Of a stretch of 64,000 nt of DNA, positions 17,459 through 26,900 are shown in pieces (position 1 is the stretch's first letter; every line of letters starts with the position of its first letter). The DNA comes from Sphingomonas radiodurans (lineage in GTDB: Bacteria; Pseudomonadota; Alphaproteobacteria; Sphingomonadales; Sphingomonadaceae). The DNA is taken from NCBI RefSeq assembly GCF_020866845.1, contig NZ_CP086594.1, forward strand, positions 3,128,001-3,192,000, written 5' to 3'. Under the pieces are notes generated by a model. The model searched no databases. It saw only the letters and a list, made by a program, of their open reading frames with translations, and was not told where the DNA came from. The translations under genes and the position numbers were made by a program.

Positions 17459-18352
17459 ATGACCGACGCGCCGCTGATCGCCGGGATCGAACTGGGCGGC
17501 ACCAAGTGCATCGCGATCCTCGCCAGCGGCCCAGAGGCGATCCACGAGCGCGTCGAGCTGCCGACAACCAAGCCCGACGAAACGCTGGCGGCGCTCGAGG
17601 CAGTGATCGACGGCTGGAGCGGGTTCGCGGCGCTTGGGATCGCGAGCTTCGGGCCGGTCTCGATCGATCACGGCGCAGGCGACTATGGCCGTATCACCTC
17701 GACGCCCAAGCCGGGCTGGGCGGGCACGGATGTCGCGCGGCGGCTGGCGGCACGGTACGATGTGCCGACGGGCTTCCACACCGATGTCGTCGGCGCGGCG
17801 CTGGGCGAGGCGCGGTGGGGGGCGGCGCAGGGGCTGGCCGACCTCGCCTATGTCACCGTCGGCACCGGGATCGGCGTCGGGCTGGTGGCGCATGGCCGGC
17901 CGGTCGATGGGCTGACGCACAGCGAGCTGGGGCATCTGCGCCCGCAACGGCTGGCGGGTGACGACTGGACCGGCGTGTGCCCGTTTCACGGCGCGTGCGT
18001 CGAGGGGCTGGCGGCGGGCCCCGCGATTGCCGCGCGTACGGGCACCAAGGGGCAGGATCTGCCGGCCGAGCATCCCGGTTGGGACGGAGTCGTCCACGCG
18101 CTGGCTCAGCTGCTGCACGCGGTGGTGCTGACCGGCGTACCGCGGCGGATCGTGATGGGTGGCGGGGTGATGGTGGGCAGTCAATTCCTGTTTCCGCGCG
18201 TTCGCGCCGCGCTGAAGGCGTCGCTGGGTGGCTATATCCAGCTCGTCGAAGTGGAAGACGTCGACACGTTCGTCGTGCCGCCAGCGCTGGGCAACAATGC
18301 CGGGCCGCTGGGGGCAATCGTGCTGGGTGAGCTCGCGCTTGGCGCGCGCTGA
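17459..18352 (+). CDS. ROK-family sugar kinase (fructokinase-like)
   Basis: 297 residues from ATG 17459, preceded by GGGGAAG; a GTG at 17444 would put that ribosome-binding site inside the gene. ATP-binding motifs GIELGGTKC and GTGIGVGLV are present. The ROK signature region contains HLRPQR and CPFHGACVEGLAAGPAI; only the zinc-binding His/Cys pattern of fructokinase-type ROK proteins is partly seen. It phosphorylates a hexose, most likely fructose. It follows the MarR gene by 18 bases but no functional link is evident. Confidence 0.87.
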   Translation: MTDAPLIAGIELGGTKCIAILASGPEAIHERVELPTTKPDETLAALEAVIDGWSGFAALGIASFGPVSIDHGAGDYGRITSTPKPGWAGTDVARRLAARYDVPTGFHTDVVGAALGEARWGAAQGLADLAYVTVGTGIGVGLVAHGRPVDGLTHSELGHLRPQRLAGDDWTGVCPFHGACVEGLAAGPAIAARTGTKGQDLPAEHPGWDGVVHALAQLLHAVVLTGVPRRIVMGGGVMVGSQFLFPRVRAALKASLGGYIQLVEVEDVDTFVVPPALGNNAGPLGAIVLGELALGAR

Positions 18353-18377
18353 CCTGTAACGTTCGCGCGCTCGTTGA

Positions 18378-19775
18378 TCAGCGCGGCGTGAAGCGCAGCT
18401 TGATCCCGTGTTTCGGTCGCAACGTCAGCCGGCTTACCGGTTCGGGGCGTTCGTCGGGCGGGCTTACGAGATCGAACGCGCGCACGACGCTGGCGAGCAC
18501 CACCACCGCTTCCTGCATCGCAAAGCCCTGGCCGACGCACAGCCGCGGCCCCTGGCCGAACGGCAGCCACGCCTCGCGCACGCTCGTCTTGGTCGCCGGG
18601 TCTTCGTAGCGCGTCGGATCGAAGGCGTGCGGGCAGGGCCAGTGTTCGGGGTTGCGCTGGATCAGCCACGGCGAAACGACGAGCATCGCGCCGGTCTCGA
18701 GGTGTTTGTCACGCATCTGGGTGGGGCACGTCACTTCGCGCGGCATAAAGGCGACCGGTGGGTAAAGCCGCAGCGTCTCGCGAAAGACGTTGCGGGTGAG
18801 CGTCAGGCTTCGCACCGCCTCGGGTTCGATGTCGCCGGTCCCGACGACCTCGGTCACTTCGCCGAGCACGATGGCTTGCGTCGCGCGATCCGCGGCGAGG
18901 CAGTAGAGCGCCCAGCTCATCGCGCTCGCCGATGTCTCGTGGCCGGCGAGGAAGATCGTCGAGACTTGCCCCATCAGCTCGGGCAGCGTGAACGGCTGGC
19001 CGGTTTCAGGGTGGCGCGCGGCAAGGAGCGAGGTGAGGATATCGTCCGCGCCGGCGTCGTTCCCGGCATGATACGCCTCGAAGCGTGCGCGGACGATCGG
19101 TTCGAACACCGCGTGGATGTCCTTCGCCGCGACGCGTGAGCGCGCGAAGAAGCCGAACGACGGCAGGCGGTAGAAGCGCAGCATCGAGGCGGACTGGGCG
19201 TGGCGCTGGAAGCGGTTGAACCCGCGGTAGATCTGGCCAGCGCCGGCGGCGTCGAGCGGGAGCGAGAAGAGTGTGCGGAAGATCACGTCGGCCGCAACAT
19301 GAGTCATCAGCGGATCGACATCGATCGGCCGTGAGAGGTCGAGCGCGCGGATGCGCGCGATCAGCGCGTCGGCGGCGTCGCGCATCATCGGCAGCGTGCG
19401 GCCGAGCGCGGCGTGCTGGAACGCCGGGTTGATCATCGCGCGCTGCGTCGCCCAATCGTCACCGTTCGCCGAGAACACGCTGTTGCCGATCGCCGGGCCG
19501 AGTGTGCGGACGAGCAGGTGGTGCTTGGGAAACTCGCGCCAATTTCCCATGATCCGCTTCACGAGGACGAGTTCGTTGGCGATATACATCTGCAACCCGG
19601 GGGTGCGGATCTCCCCCATCTTCATCGTGTAGCTCTTGGCGAAGAGCACATGGATCCACGAATTCCAGCCGCGCACGAAGCGCCAGAACAGCGACGATTT
19701 CTTCGGGTGCGGATCGGGGAAGGGGGGTACGAAGCGGCCGTCGACATGCTCGCCGCCGATGTTTGGCAGCGTCAT
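18378..19775 (-). CDS. Cytochrome P450
   Basis: 465 residues. All P450 hallmarks are visible: I-helix AGHETSASAMSW, K-helix ETLRLYPP (ExxR), and the haem loop PFGQGPRLCVGQGF with the axial Cys. No N-terminal membrane anchor is evident, so it is soluble. Neither a ferredoxin nor a reductase gene adjoins it. Its ATG overlaps the stop of the disrupted upstream gene by four bases, suggesting the two once formed a unit. Substrate unknown. Confidence 0.93.
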   Translation of the reverse strand: MTLPNIGGEHVDGRFVPPFPDPHPKKSSLFWRFVRGWNSWIHVLFAKSYTMKMGEIRTPGLQMYIANELVLVKRIMGNWREFPKHHLLVRTLGPAIGNSVFSANGDDWATQRAMINPAFQHAALGRTLPMMRDAADALIARIRALDLSRPIDVDPLMTHVAADVIFRTLFSLPLDAAGAGQIYRGFNRFQRHAQSASMLRFYRLPSFGFFARSRVAAKDIHAVFEPIVRARFEAYHAGNDAGADDILTSLLAARHPETGQPFTLPELMGQVSTIFLAGHETSASAMSWALYCLAADRATQAIVLGEVTEVVGTGDIEPEAVRSLTLTRNVFRETLRLYPPVAFMPREVTCPTQMRDKHLETGAMLVVSPWLIQRNPEHWPCPHAFDPTRYEDPATKTSVREAWLPFGQGPRLCVGQGFAMQEAVVVLASVVRAFDLVSPPDERPEPVSRLTLRPKHGIKLRFTPR

Positions 19776-20864
19776 TGGATCTGGCGAAACGCCGCGATCG
19801 AGGCGTCGATCGGGCGCGCCGCGGCCATCAGGCTCGGAAAGTCGAGCGGCGAGACGCGATCACCCATCCGCAGATAATCGAAGTGGATCTCGTACTTGTT
19901 GGCATATCCCTTGTGGTACGTGTCCGGGTTGTAGAACAAATGGAAGCGTGGGGAGAGCAGCTCCATCCGCGGCTTGGGATCGGTCGCGACGATCGCCATC
20001 GGATTTACGCCATGATAGGCCGCGCCATCGGGCGGCGAGCCGATGTCGATCCAGCGGAAATCGGCGGTCGCAAGGCGGCGGAGCTGATCGTGGAAACGCG
20101 TCGCATCCCATCGTCACCAGCGCGAAGTTCGCTGGCAGCGTATCACCGCAGCGATCGAGCAAGCGGACCATCAGCGGAATCGACAGGATCGATCCGTTGC
20201 TGTGGGTCAGCAGTATTATCTCGTCCCACGGCTCAGCGAAGCTCGCCGCGATCTCTTCGGTAAATACGGCAAGCCGGGCTTCGATCTCGGGATGCGCTTC
20301 GCCGCCGCCGAGTTCGCTGTTGAACACGAAGAAGCGCAGCAGCCATGGCGCATGCCATTTGGTCAGCAACGGCGCGGAGATGGCTACTGCGGCGGCGAAC
20401 CCGACCAGCAGTGCGATCCAGCCGGGCAGCCAGATCGCGGCCACACCCCACAGGATCAGCGTCAGCAGCAGTGGCAGCGCGATCGTCAGCACCGGGGGGT
20501 AGAAAAGCGTGATCAGCGGGCCCCTGCCCAGCTTTTTGCCCTTCTCGAAATCGAGGTGGCGGATATTGGCGCTGTACGCGCTCCAGGCGCGCACGGCGAG
20601 CTTGAACGGATTGCGGATCCACGCCGTGCGGACGATGTCGTCCCAGCGCAGGAAACTATAGTCGGTGATCACGTCCTGCGCGGGGTTCGCGATCGTCCAG
20701 TCGGCGCGCAATGCGCCAACGTTGCGGCGGGTCGAAACCGTCGCTGGCTCTCCGGTCAACGCGGCGTAGCGGGCGACCGCCTCGGCCGCGAGCGAATGGT
20801 AGAAGCGCACGCCGCGGGGGTCGAAGCCGCCGACGTAGAAGACTTTGCGCTTGAACCCCGCCAT
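19772..20864 (-). pseudogene. Frameshifted membrane protein with hydrolase-like nucleophile elbow
   Basis: The reading starts at the ATG at 20864 (MAGFKRKVFYVGGFDPRGVR), has two hydrophobic segments in the middle (residues about 130-180) and then THSNGSI, a GxSxG-like nucleophile elbow. It runs into a wrong frame at about 20105. From there to 19772 a coherent tail, beginning ATRFHDQLRRLATADFRWID and ending IAAFRQIQ, is in another frame. The total length is not divisible by three. The text around the break (LVTMG then ATRFH) also looks shortened, so a small deletion rather than a single-base slip is likely. It may be a lesion or a sequencing error. The family is not known to me. Confidence 0.75.
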
Positions 20865-20885
20865 CGCGCTTGCCTACACGATCGG

Positions 20886-21179
20886 ATGGCCGAGCGGGAA
20901 CGGAATTACTGCGTCTTCCTCGACCACCGCAAATACAATCGTAACATCGGCTGCCGCCGGCATGATAATCTTTATGGCATTGCCGGAGGCGGAACCGAGC
21001 GACAACGCTGGGCCGTCGACCGCGATTTCTACCGCACGATGCGCGCGCAGGGCGATCCGATGGCATTGCCATCCTATGTGACGTGCCTGTTGTTCGGCTG
21101 GTTCTTCTGGAACTATCATTCCGGCCGCTGGCCGTGGCGCGGGCAGTTGCTGCGCCGTTTCGTGAAGGCACCAAGATGA
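20886..21179 (+). CDS. Phospholipase-A2-like mini-protein (CxxHDxxYG motif)
   Basis: 97 residues from ATG 20886, the stop overlapping the kdsA start (ATGA). The segment NRNIGCRRHDNLYGIAGGG carries C-x2-H-D-x2-Y-G (Cys23, His26, Asp27, Tyr30), the catalytic signature of phospholipase A2 folds. Acidic residues follow in VDRDFY (45, 47), where these families place a second Asp. A hydrophobic C-terminal stretch (LPSYVTCLLFGWFFW) could touch membrane. There is no signal peptide. Function as a lipase is inferred from the motif alone; it could be an inactive relative. Confidence 0.7.
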   Translation: MAERERNYCVFLDHRKYNRNIGCRRHDNLYGIAGGGTERQRWAVDRDFYRTMRAQGDPMALPSYVTCLLFGWFFWNYHSGRWPWRGQLLRRFVKAPR

Positions 21180-21994
21180 TTGTGAGCGTTGGTGGGGTGA
21201 CGTTCGGCAACGATCTGCCGTTCGTGCTGGTGAGCGGCCCGTGCCAGATCGAAAGCCGCGATCATGCGCTGCGGCTGGCCGAGGCGATCGCCGCGATGGC
21301 GCGGGCGGCGGGCGTGCCGTTCGTGTTCAAATCCTCGTTCGACAAGGCGAACCGCACGTCGATCGGCGGACGGCGCGGGGTGGGGATCGACGAGGGGCTG
21401 CGCGTGCTCGCCGACGTGCGGGCCGCGATCGGCTGCCCGGTGCTGACCGATATCCACGCACCCGAGCAAGCAGCCCCGACCGCCGACGCGGTGGATATCC
21501 TCCAGATCCCGGCGTTCCTGTCACGCCAGACCGACCTGCTGCTCGCGGCGGGACGCACCGGGGCGGCGGTGAACGTGAAGAAGGGCCAGTTCCTCGCGCC
21601 GTGGGACATGGCGGCGGTGGCGGCAAAGATCGCCTCGACCGGCAACGAACGGATCATCCTCACCGATCGCGGCGCGAGCTTCGGCTACAACATGCTCGTC
21701 AGCGATCTGCGCGCGCTGCCGATCATGGCGGAGACGGGCTATCCGGTGATGTATGACGCGACGCATTCGGTGCAGGCGCCGGGCGGAATGGGGGGCTCCT
21801 CCGGTGGGGACCGTCGCTTCGCCCCGCCGCTGGCGCGCGGGGCGGTGGCGGTCGGGGTGGCAGCGGTGTTCGCGGAGGCGCACGACGATCCGGATCAAGC
21901 GCCGTCGGACGGCCCTGTGATGCTGCCGCTGGAATGGCTGCCGAGATTGCTTGAGGATTTGCGGCGGATCGATGCGGTGGTGAAGGAGGGGTGA
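21176..21994 (+). CDS. kdsA: 3-deoxy-8-phosphooctulonate synthase (KDO-8-P synthase)
   Basis: 272 residues from the ATG at 21176 that overlaps the preceding stop. It condenses phosphoenolpyruvate with arabinose-5-phosphate. Seen: VSGPCQIESRDHAL, FKSSFDKANRTS, QIPAFLSRQTDLL, NVKKGQFLAPWDM, and DATHSVQAPGGMGGSSGGDR. It lacks the Cys metal ligand of metal-dependent KdsA enzymes near the N-terminus only if GPCQIES is not counted; that Cys is present in both types of this family, so I make no claim about metal. It is convergent with the phosphatase-kdsB unit. Confidence 0.95.
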   Translation: MIVSVGGVTFGNDLPFVLVSGPCQIESRDHALRLAEAIAAMARAAGVPFVFKSSFDKANRTSIGGRRGVGIDEGLRVLADVRAAIGCPVLTDIHAPEQAAPTADAVDILQIPAFLSRQTDLLLAAGRTGAAVNVKKGQFLAPWDMAAVAAKIASTGNERIILTDRGASFGYNMLVSDLRALPIMAETGYPVMYDATHSVQAPGGMGGSSGGDRRFAPPLARGAVAVGVAAVFAEAHDDPDQAPSDGPVMLPLEWLPRLLEDLRRIDAVVKEG

Positions 21995-22034
21995 GGCGGG
22001 TGTGCCTCGATTCGCCGGGGCGCTCCACCCTATA

Positions 22035-22097
22035 CCCCGGCGAAGGCCGGGGGCCAGCAACGGGCCGCTCGCAACTGGGCCCCGGCCTTCGCCGGGG
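22035..22097. repeat. Palindromic repeat, family A
   Basis: CCCCGGCGAAGGCCGGGGGC at the left and GCCCCGGCCTTCGCCGGGG at the right form a long stem with inner GCCAGCAACGGGCC/GCAACTGGGCCC. It lies between the convergent kdsA and histidine phosphatase genes and probably terminates both. Confidence 0.85.
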
Positions 22098-22103
22098 TAC
22101 GAG

Positions 22104-22664
22104 CTACGCCGGCGGTCTCTCGTTCCAAGCAATGACTTGATGATCGATCACTTCGCCAAAAGCGCCGGTGCGGAGCTTCGCCGGCTTCGCACCTAACGCT
22201 ATCAGCGCGAAGCGCGCTGCGCCGTTGCTCGTGACCAGCAGCACGGTGCCTTCCGAGCCCTCGAAGAACCCGCGCCACGCCGCGATCCGCTCGGCCGCAT
22301 TGACGATCCAGCCCGGCGGCGGGACGGCATCGCCTTCCCACGCCGCAAGCGCTTCTGCCCCGATCCGGGCGGTCACGGCTTCTTCGGTTTGCCCCTCGTC
22401 CGACCCATGATCGATCTCGCGCAGCCATGCGGCAGACTCTGCGACCAGATACGGCACGACGATCGCCGCGGTCTTGCGCGTGCGAAGAAGCGGCGAGGTC
22501 AGGCATCGATCGAAGCGTACGCTGGCAAAATTGTCCGCTAGCGCGCGCGCCTGTTCCCGTCCACACTTGACCAGTGCGAGATCGGTGCGGGCGCCGATCC
22601 GGCGCGGCGGCTCGCCCGGCGCAAAGGTGTTGCCGTGGCGCACGATGATCGCCCTCATGCGCAA
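22104..22664 (-). CDS. Histidine phosphatase family protein
   Basis: 186 residues. The catalytic RHG is in AIIVRHGNTF; the second Arg in RFDRCLTSPLLRTRKTA; the acid in REIDHGSDEGQTE; and the second His position is occupied by VTSNGAARF, where a typical family member has SHG. That substitution could lower or change activity. Its start overlaps the kdsB stop, so it is translationally coupled to CMP-KDO synthesis. It may dephosphorylate a sugar phosphate in that pathway; this is inference. Confidence 0.82.
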   Translation of the reverse strand: MRMRAIIVRHGNTFAPGEPPRRIGARTDLALVKCGREQARALADNFASVRFDRCLTSPLLRTRKTAAIVVPYLVAESAAWLREIDHGSDEGQTEEAVTARIGAEALAAWEGDAVPPPGWIVNAAERIAAWRGFFEGSEGTVLLVTSNGAARFALIALGAKPAKLRTGAFGEVIDHQVIAWNERPPA

Positions 22665-23461
22665 TGCGGGTCGCCGTGCGCCGCGATCAGCGCCTCGGCG
22701 CGGGCGATATCCACTTCGGTGTCGATCCCCGACATGTCGAACACAGCCGGCGCGACCTCAACCGCAGCGATCCGCAGCCCGAGTTCAAGCAGCCGCAATT
22801 GCTCCAGCCCCTCCAGCTGTTCGAGTTCGGTCGGCGGCGCCGCCTCGAACGCTTCGAGCGCGGCGCGGCGGTAGCCGTAAAGCCCGACATGCCGCCACAC
22901 GGGGCAGGGGAGGCCAGCGCGGCGCATTGCGGACTCGTCGCGAAGCGCCGGCAGGATCGTCTTGGAGAACCACAAGGCGCGGCCATCGGCGGCGCGCACG
23001 CACGTCGTGCCGCTGAACGGGGCTGCCCATTTGTGCGCGCGGAACGCATCCAGCGTGTCCCACGACAGCTGCACGACAGGGGTCGCTACATCCATATCGC
23101 CGTCGCGCAGAGCGGCGACCACGGCGGTCAGCGCGTCGGCCGGCTGAAACGGTGCATCACCCTGCAGATTGACAATGATCGCGGGCGCCTCCGCTTGCAG
23201 CCGCGCGGCGGCGAGCGCGCGCCCCGAGCCGGAAGCGATCGCCGGATCGGTCATCACCGCGGCGCACCCCGCCGCCTCGGCATGCGCAGCAATTCGCGGA
23301 TCGTCGGTCGCGACCACCAGCGTAGCGTCGATCTCGGCCAGCGCGCGGCGCGCAAAGGCGATAGTCCGGTGGAGCAGACTGACACCGGCAATTTCCCGCA
23401 GCGGCTTCATCGGCAACCGAGTCGAAGGTCCGCGTGCGGGGATGACGACGAGCAGGCTCAT
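22655..23461 (-). CDS. kdsB: 3-deoxy-manno-octulosonate cytidylyltransferase (CMP-KDO synthetase)
   Basis: 268 residues from ATG 23461 with GAGGTGCGG upstream. It activates KDO as CMP-KDO for lipid A core or capsule. Seen: IPARGPSTRLPMKPL (nucleotide loop; usual form STRLPGKPL), VNLQGDAPFQP, the WRHVGLYGYR segment and the C-terminal GIDTEVDI. It follows the kdsD remnant in the same direction and is followed with overlap by the histidine phosphatase. Confidence 0.93.
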   Translation of the reverse strand: MSLLVVIPARGPSTRLPMKPLREIAGVSLLHRTIAFARRALAEIDATLVVATDDPRIAAHAEAAGCAAVMTDPAIASGSGRALAAARLQAEAPAIIVNLQGDAPFQPADALTAVVAALRDGDMDVATPVVQLSWDTLDAFRAHKWAAPFSGTTCVRAADGRALWFSKTILPALRDESAMRRAGLPCPVWRHVGLYGYRRAALEAFEAAPPTELEQLEGLEQLRLLELGLRIAAVEVAPAVFDMSGIDTEVDIARAEALIAAHGDPHCA

Positions 23462-23492
23462 CGCCGCACCTCGTTCGACGCCGGCGCCAGGC

Positions 23493-23903
23493 TCAGACGA
23501 CGCCAGCGCGCAGCACGTCGTGCATATGGACCGCGCCGACCAACCGATCGCCATCGCACACGAACAGCAGCAGGATGTTGCGTTCATGCATCCGCCGCAC
23601 CGCCTCTGACGCCAGCTCAGCCGGGCCGATGTATGTCGGGGGCGCTGTCATGAACTGGCTGACGGTGTTCGAAAGATTGCCGTTGCTCGTCACCGTGCGC
23701 CGCAGATCGCCATCGGTGAAGGCGCCGATCAGCTTCCCCTCGGCATCGACGACCGCCGTTCCGCCAAGCCGCGTGCGCGTCATCTCGATCGTCGCGTCGA
23801 GCAGCGTTGCCTCGGGTGTCACGCGCGGAATGTCCGGCCCCCGCGCCATCAGGTCGCGCACCTTGAGCAGCCGGGCACCCAGCCGGCCATTGGGATGCGT
23901 GCG
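23493..23903 (-). pseudogene. kdsD: 3'-terminal remnant of arabinose-5-phosphate isomerase (KdsD/KpsF/GutQ), CBS pair only
   Basis: The frame encodes two CBS domains (about 120 residues) preceded by THPNGRLGARLLKVRDLM, which corresponds to the linker joining the SIS isomerase domain to the CBS pair in KdsD proteins. Upstream of about 23903 the frame stays open but the text no longer resembles KdsD and has no ATG; the first start is GTG 23861. The whole SIS catalytic domain is absent, so no isomerase activity can come from this copy. The break coincides with the truncated start of the glycosyltransferase on the other strand. Confidence 0.8.
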
Positions 23904-23910
23904 CCATGGT
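23897..23910. other. Deletion junction between divergent kdsD and glycosyltransferase genes
   Basis: KdsD homology read on the minus strand stops at about 23900-23903 and glycosyltransferase homology on the plus strand starts at about 23906-23909. Both genes lack their 5' ends here and no promoter or ribosome-binding site fits between them. Confidence 0.65.
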
Positions 23911-26900
23911 GCGCGAGAATCGGGGCTATGATTTCGGCGCCTGGGCGCATCTGCTGCGGCTCGAACCGGCGCTGTACGGTGCGGACGCGCTGTACATCAT
24001 CAACGACAGCATCTTCGGCCCAAGCGATCCAAAACAGTTCGGCGACGTGATCGCAGCGGCGCGTGCCAACCCGGCCGATCTGGTCGGGCTGACCGAGTCG
24101 CTCGAGCGCGGCTGGCACATGCAGAGCTATTTCCTGCGCGCCAACGCCGCGGTGCTGTCGTCTTACGCCTTTCAGATCTTCGTCAATTCGGTGCGCGTGA
24201 TCCCCGACAAGGACGATCTGATCAACGAATTCGAAGTGCCGCTGACGCAGCGGCTGTGCGCCTCGGGCTATACCGCTGCAGCGCTGTTCAAGGTCGATGA
24301 AGCGCGTAAACCAACGCTCTTCTCGTGGAAGCGGCTGCTTGTCGCCGGCTATCCGTTCGTGAAGCTGCTGCTCGTGCGTGGCCGTTTCCCGCATATCGAT
24401 ACCGACGGGATGGACAAGGCGCTCAAGCGCGCCGGGTTCGACCAGGATCTGCTCGACGCGACTCTCGCCTGTCGCACCGACGAGCCGCTGCCCGAGCCCA
24501 GCTACCCCTTGCTTGCCCGCCCGCTCACGTCGCGGCTGAAGGACGAGGAGCCGCCGCGCAAGCCGTACAAGGTCGCCTTCTACGGCCCGTGGAACTACGA
24601 CAATGGCCTGGGCTCGGCGAGCCGCGGGATCATCGCCGGCATTCGCGCCGCCGGCGTCCGGCTGAACCTGCACCCGATCCACAAGCCGTTCCATGTTCAC
24701 AAGCCGCTGACCCCGCCGCACGACGTGATCGACTTCGACGGGGCGGCGGATATCGCGATCGTTCATCTCAACCCCGATTCCTGGCATCTCCTAACCGACG
24801 AGCAGCGCAGCGAGATCGGCCGCGCGCGGCGCCGCATCGGCTATTGGGTGTGGGAGATGGAGCATCTGCCCAAGGCGTGGCGGCGCGACTTCTCGTCGGT
24901 CGACCGCATCTGGGCGCCGAGCGGCTACAATGCCGCACTGTACGAGGCGCAGGACGAAGCGCCGGTCGACGTGGTGCCGCATGTCGTGCCGGTCGAGGTC
25001 GACATGGCAAGCAACCGCGCGCCGATCCGCGAGGCGCTTGGGCTGCCGAGCGAGCGCCGCCTGTTCCTCTACGTGTTCGACGGCGCGAGCTATCTCGTGC
25101 GCAAAAACCCAGCGGCGCTGATCCGTGCTTTCGGCGCGAGCAAGCTGGCGGAGCAGGGTTGGTCGCTGGTGCTCAAGACCAAGCATCTGATGGACCGCGC
25201 GGGCGACGGCGAGGCGCTCGCTGCGCTGGCGGGCGAAACCGATGGCGTGATCTTGCTTGATCGCTCGCTCAGCAGCCGTGAACTCTCTGATTTGGTCGCC
25301 GCGTGCGACATCTACGTCTCGCCGCATTGCGCCGAAGGGTTTGGGCTGACGGTGGCCGAGGCGATGGCTGCGGGCCGCGTCGTCGTCGCGACCGATTATA
25401 GCGGAACGACGCAATTCCTCGACGATAGCTGTGGATTCCCCGTGCGCGCTACGTCGTGGACGCTCGCTGAGGATCATGGGCATTACACCAAGGGCGGCAC
25501 CTGGGCGAAGGTCGACGAGGCCGCGCTGGCCGATGCGCTGAGCACCGCGGCGGCGCGCATCGACGCTGGCGACACGTCGATCGGGGAGGCCGCGCGCGAT
25601 CGGATCGCGCAGATGCTGTCGATCGCGGCGGTCGGCGCGACGGTCGCCAAAAGTCTCGACGCCGTCCTCACCGACACCACCGACATCCGCCGCGCGCCCC
25701 CGCGGATCGAGGAAGGCGCGACCGGGACGCCGCTCTCGGCTTTCGACCCCGGCGCGATCCTGAAGGTCGTCCCGCTCAAGGCCGGCTCGCTCGTTCCAAC
25801 AACAAACGCACTAGCGTCTGTGGATGATGATCGAGAAGTTTGGGCAATGTTCGTCCCCGAAAACGGCGGCGTCCATCCCCTCACCCGCCGCATCTTCGAA
25901 CGCCACGCGACGCCGCGCCCCGACGTGTCGCTATTCTACGCCGACGACGCGGCGTTTGGCGAAGCGACGCTGCTCGATCAGATCCGCCTGAAGCCGCAAT
26001 TCGACCAAACGCTGTTCGCCGCACAGGATTATATCGGCGCGCCGCTGTTCGTCCGCGGCTCCGCGCTCCACGAACTGGGCGGCGTAAACGAGGATCTCGG
26101 CGAGGCGGGGCTTTACGATCTTGTGTTGCGTGCGGCCGAACGCGGCATGTCGATCGGGCGCATTCCTGAGGTACTTTTGGTGCAGCCGGGCGAGCGCCCG
26201 ATCGCACCGGCGGATGCGCGTCGCGCGCTGATCGAAAATTCTCCGCTGTACGCCGGCTATGACGTGTCGAGCGGGCCTGCGGCGAATACGCTGCAGCTCG
26301 CAGCACGGTTCGGCGACGATCGCCCGCAGGTCACGATCTGCGTGCCGACGCGCCGCACCGCGATCGAGGACGGCGACGGAACCTATATCGAGCGGCTGCT
26401 CGCCAGCATTGCGACGGCTGACTGGCCGGCGCATCGCCTCACCGTGATCGTCGCCGATGATATCGCCGGCAGGCCCGAGTGGGAGCACGGCGACTGGCCG
26501 TTCACGCTGCGCCGCATCGAAACGCTGCGCGAACCGCATGTGCCGTTCAACTTCGCCGCCAAGGTCAACACGCTGTGGCGCGCGGCGGAGAGCGATCTCG
26601 TCATGATCACCAACGACGATGTGGTCGCGCTCGATAGCGGATGGGTGGCGGCGCTCGCCGGCTTCGCGATGGATCGCGACGTCGGCGCGGTCGGGCCGCG
26701 GCTGCTTTACGATGATGGCACGATCCAGCATGCCGGCATCTATGGCGGCGTGCTCGGCACCAGCGTTCACGCCTGGCTTGGCCGGCGGCCGGGCGCACCG
26801 ACCTATCAGGACTGGGCGATGACTCAGCGTGAGGTCTCGATGATCACCGGGGCACTGATCGCGACGCGGCGCAGCGTGCTTGAAGCGGTCGGCGGCGTCG

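Noticed and set aside
21083..21175. Longer kdsA N-terminus
   Set aside because: It lies inside the upstream mini-gene in another frame; ATG 21176 overlaps that gene's stop and fits KdsA length.
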